Part shown: one piece after another, positions 5,355 through 5,370 of the stretch
Numbering within the stretch: the first letter of the stretch is position 1
Layout of the letters: every line of letters starts with the position of its first letter
Assembly: GCA_020344865.1 (NCBI GenBank)
Contig: CP070830.1
Coordinates: 1,761,483 to 1,766,852 of the forward strand
DNA from: Planctomycetota bacterium
Lineage (GTDB): Bacteria; Planctomycetota; Phycisphaerae; Sedimentisphaerales; Anaerobacaceae
Length of the DNA stretch: 5,370 bases
Direction: 5' to 3'
Notes under the pieces: generated by a model
Told to the model about the DNA's origin: nothing
What the model saw: only the letters and a program-made list of their open reading frames with translations
Databases searched by the model: none
Program-made: the position numbers and the translations under genes

Positions 5355-5370
5355 AACACTTACCACACCC

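Noticed and set aside
1..5370. tRNA, rRNA, transposase or phage genes
   Set aside because: No tRNA-like arms, ribosomal RNA motifs or recombinase motifs were seen on either strand.

Overview
All credible genes in this 5.4 kb window lie on the minus strand, so transcription runs from the right edge to the left. The style points to a planctomycete, most likely a Phycisphaerae or Sedimentisphaerales relative. The reasons are type II pseudopilin-like proteins with an N-terminal helix followed by a C-L-S-N-L-R motif and a C-terminal H-X9-D motif, a secreted PQQ-like propeller preceded by an InlB-type repeat, and an ECF sigma factor paired with a membrane protein that has no zinc finger. Lineage is inferred from protein style only; there is no marker gene.

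Right part (5370-3933), a regulatory pair. A short ECF sigma factor (5308-4775) is followed after 2 bases by a single-pass membrane protein (4772-3933), read as its probable anti-sigma or sensor partner. A perfect 8-bp inverted repeat lies directly after a TATAAA-like -10 element and 15 bases before the sigma start, where a self-regulating operator would sit.

Middle (3932-3724), a 209-base leader. It contains a strong sigma70-type promoter (TTGAAT, 17 bases, TATAAT), a leader of about 130 bases with a possible 21-codon upstream ORF, and sequences that could form alternative base pairings.

Left part (3723-1), a structural operon. A 656-residue secreted beta-propeller protein overlaps by ATGA the first of at least three tandem pseudopilin-like paralogs (1756-965, 951-145, and 121 off the left edge). 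The third copy is cut by the window end, so the array may continue. All these start sites share a similar ribosome-binding layout (AAGGG or AAGGTG, 7 bases, ATG). The paralogs keep near-identical N-terminal halves, vary in the aromatic-rich middle, and have lost the usual G-F-T-L-I-E processing site.

Working picture (inference): the sigma and membrane pair sense an envelope state. The operon to their left makes an exported propeller protein together with a set of helix-anchored envelope proteins. No substrate or phenotype can be read from the sequence, and the structural operon has a housekeeping-type promoter rather than an obvious ECF promoter, so control of one by the other is not shown.
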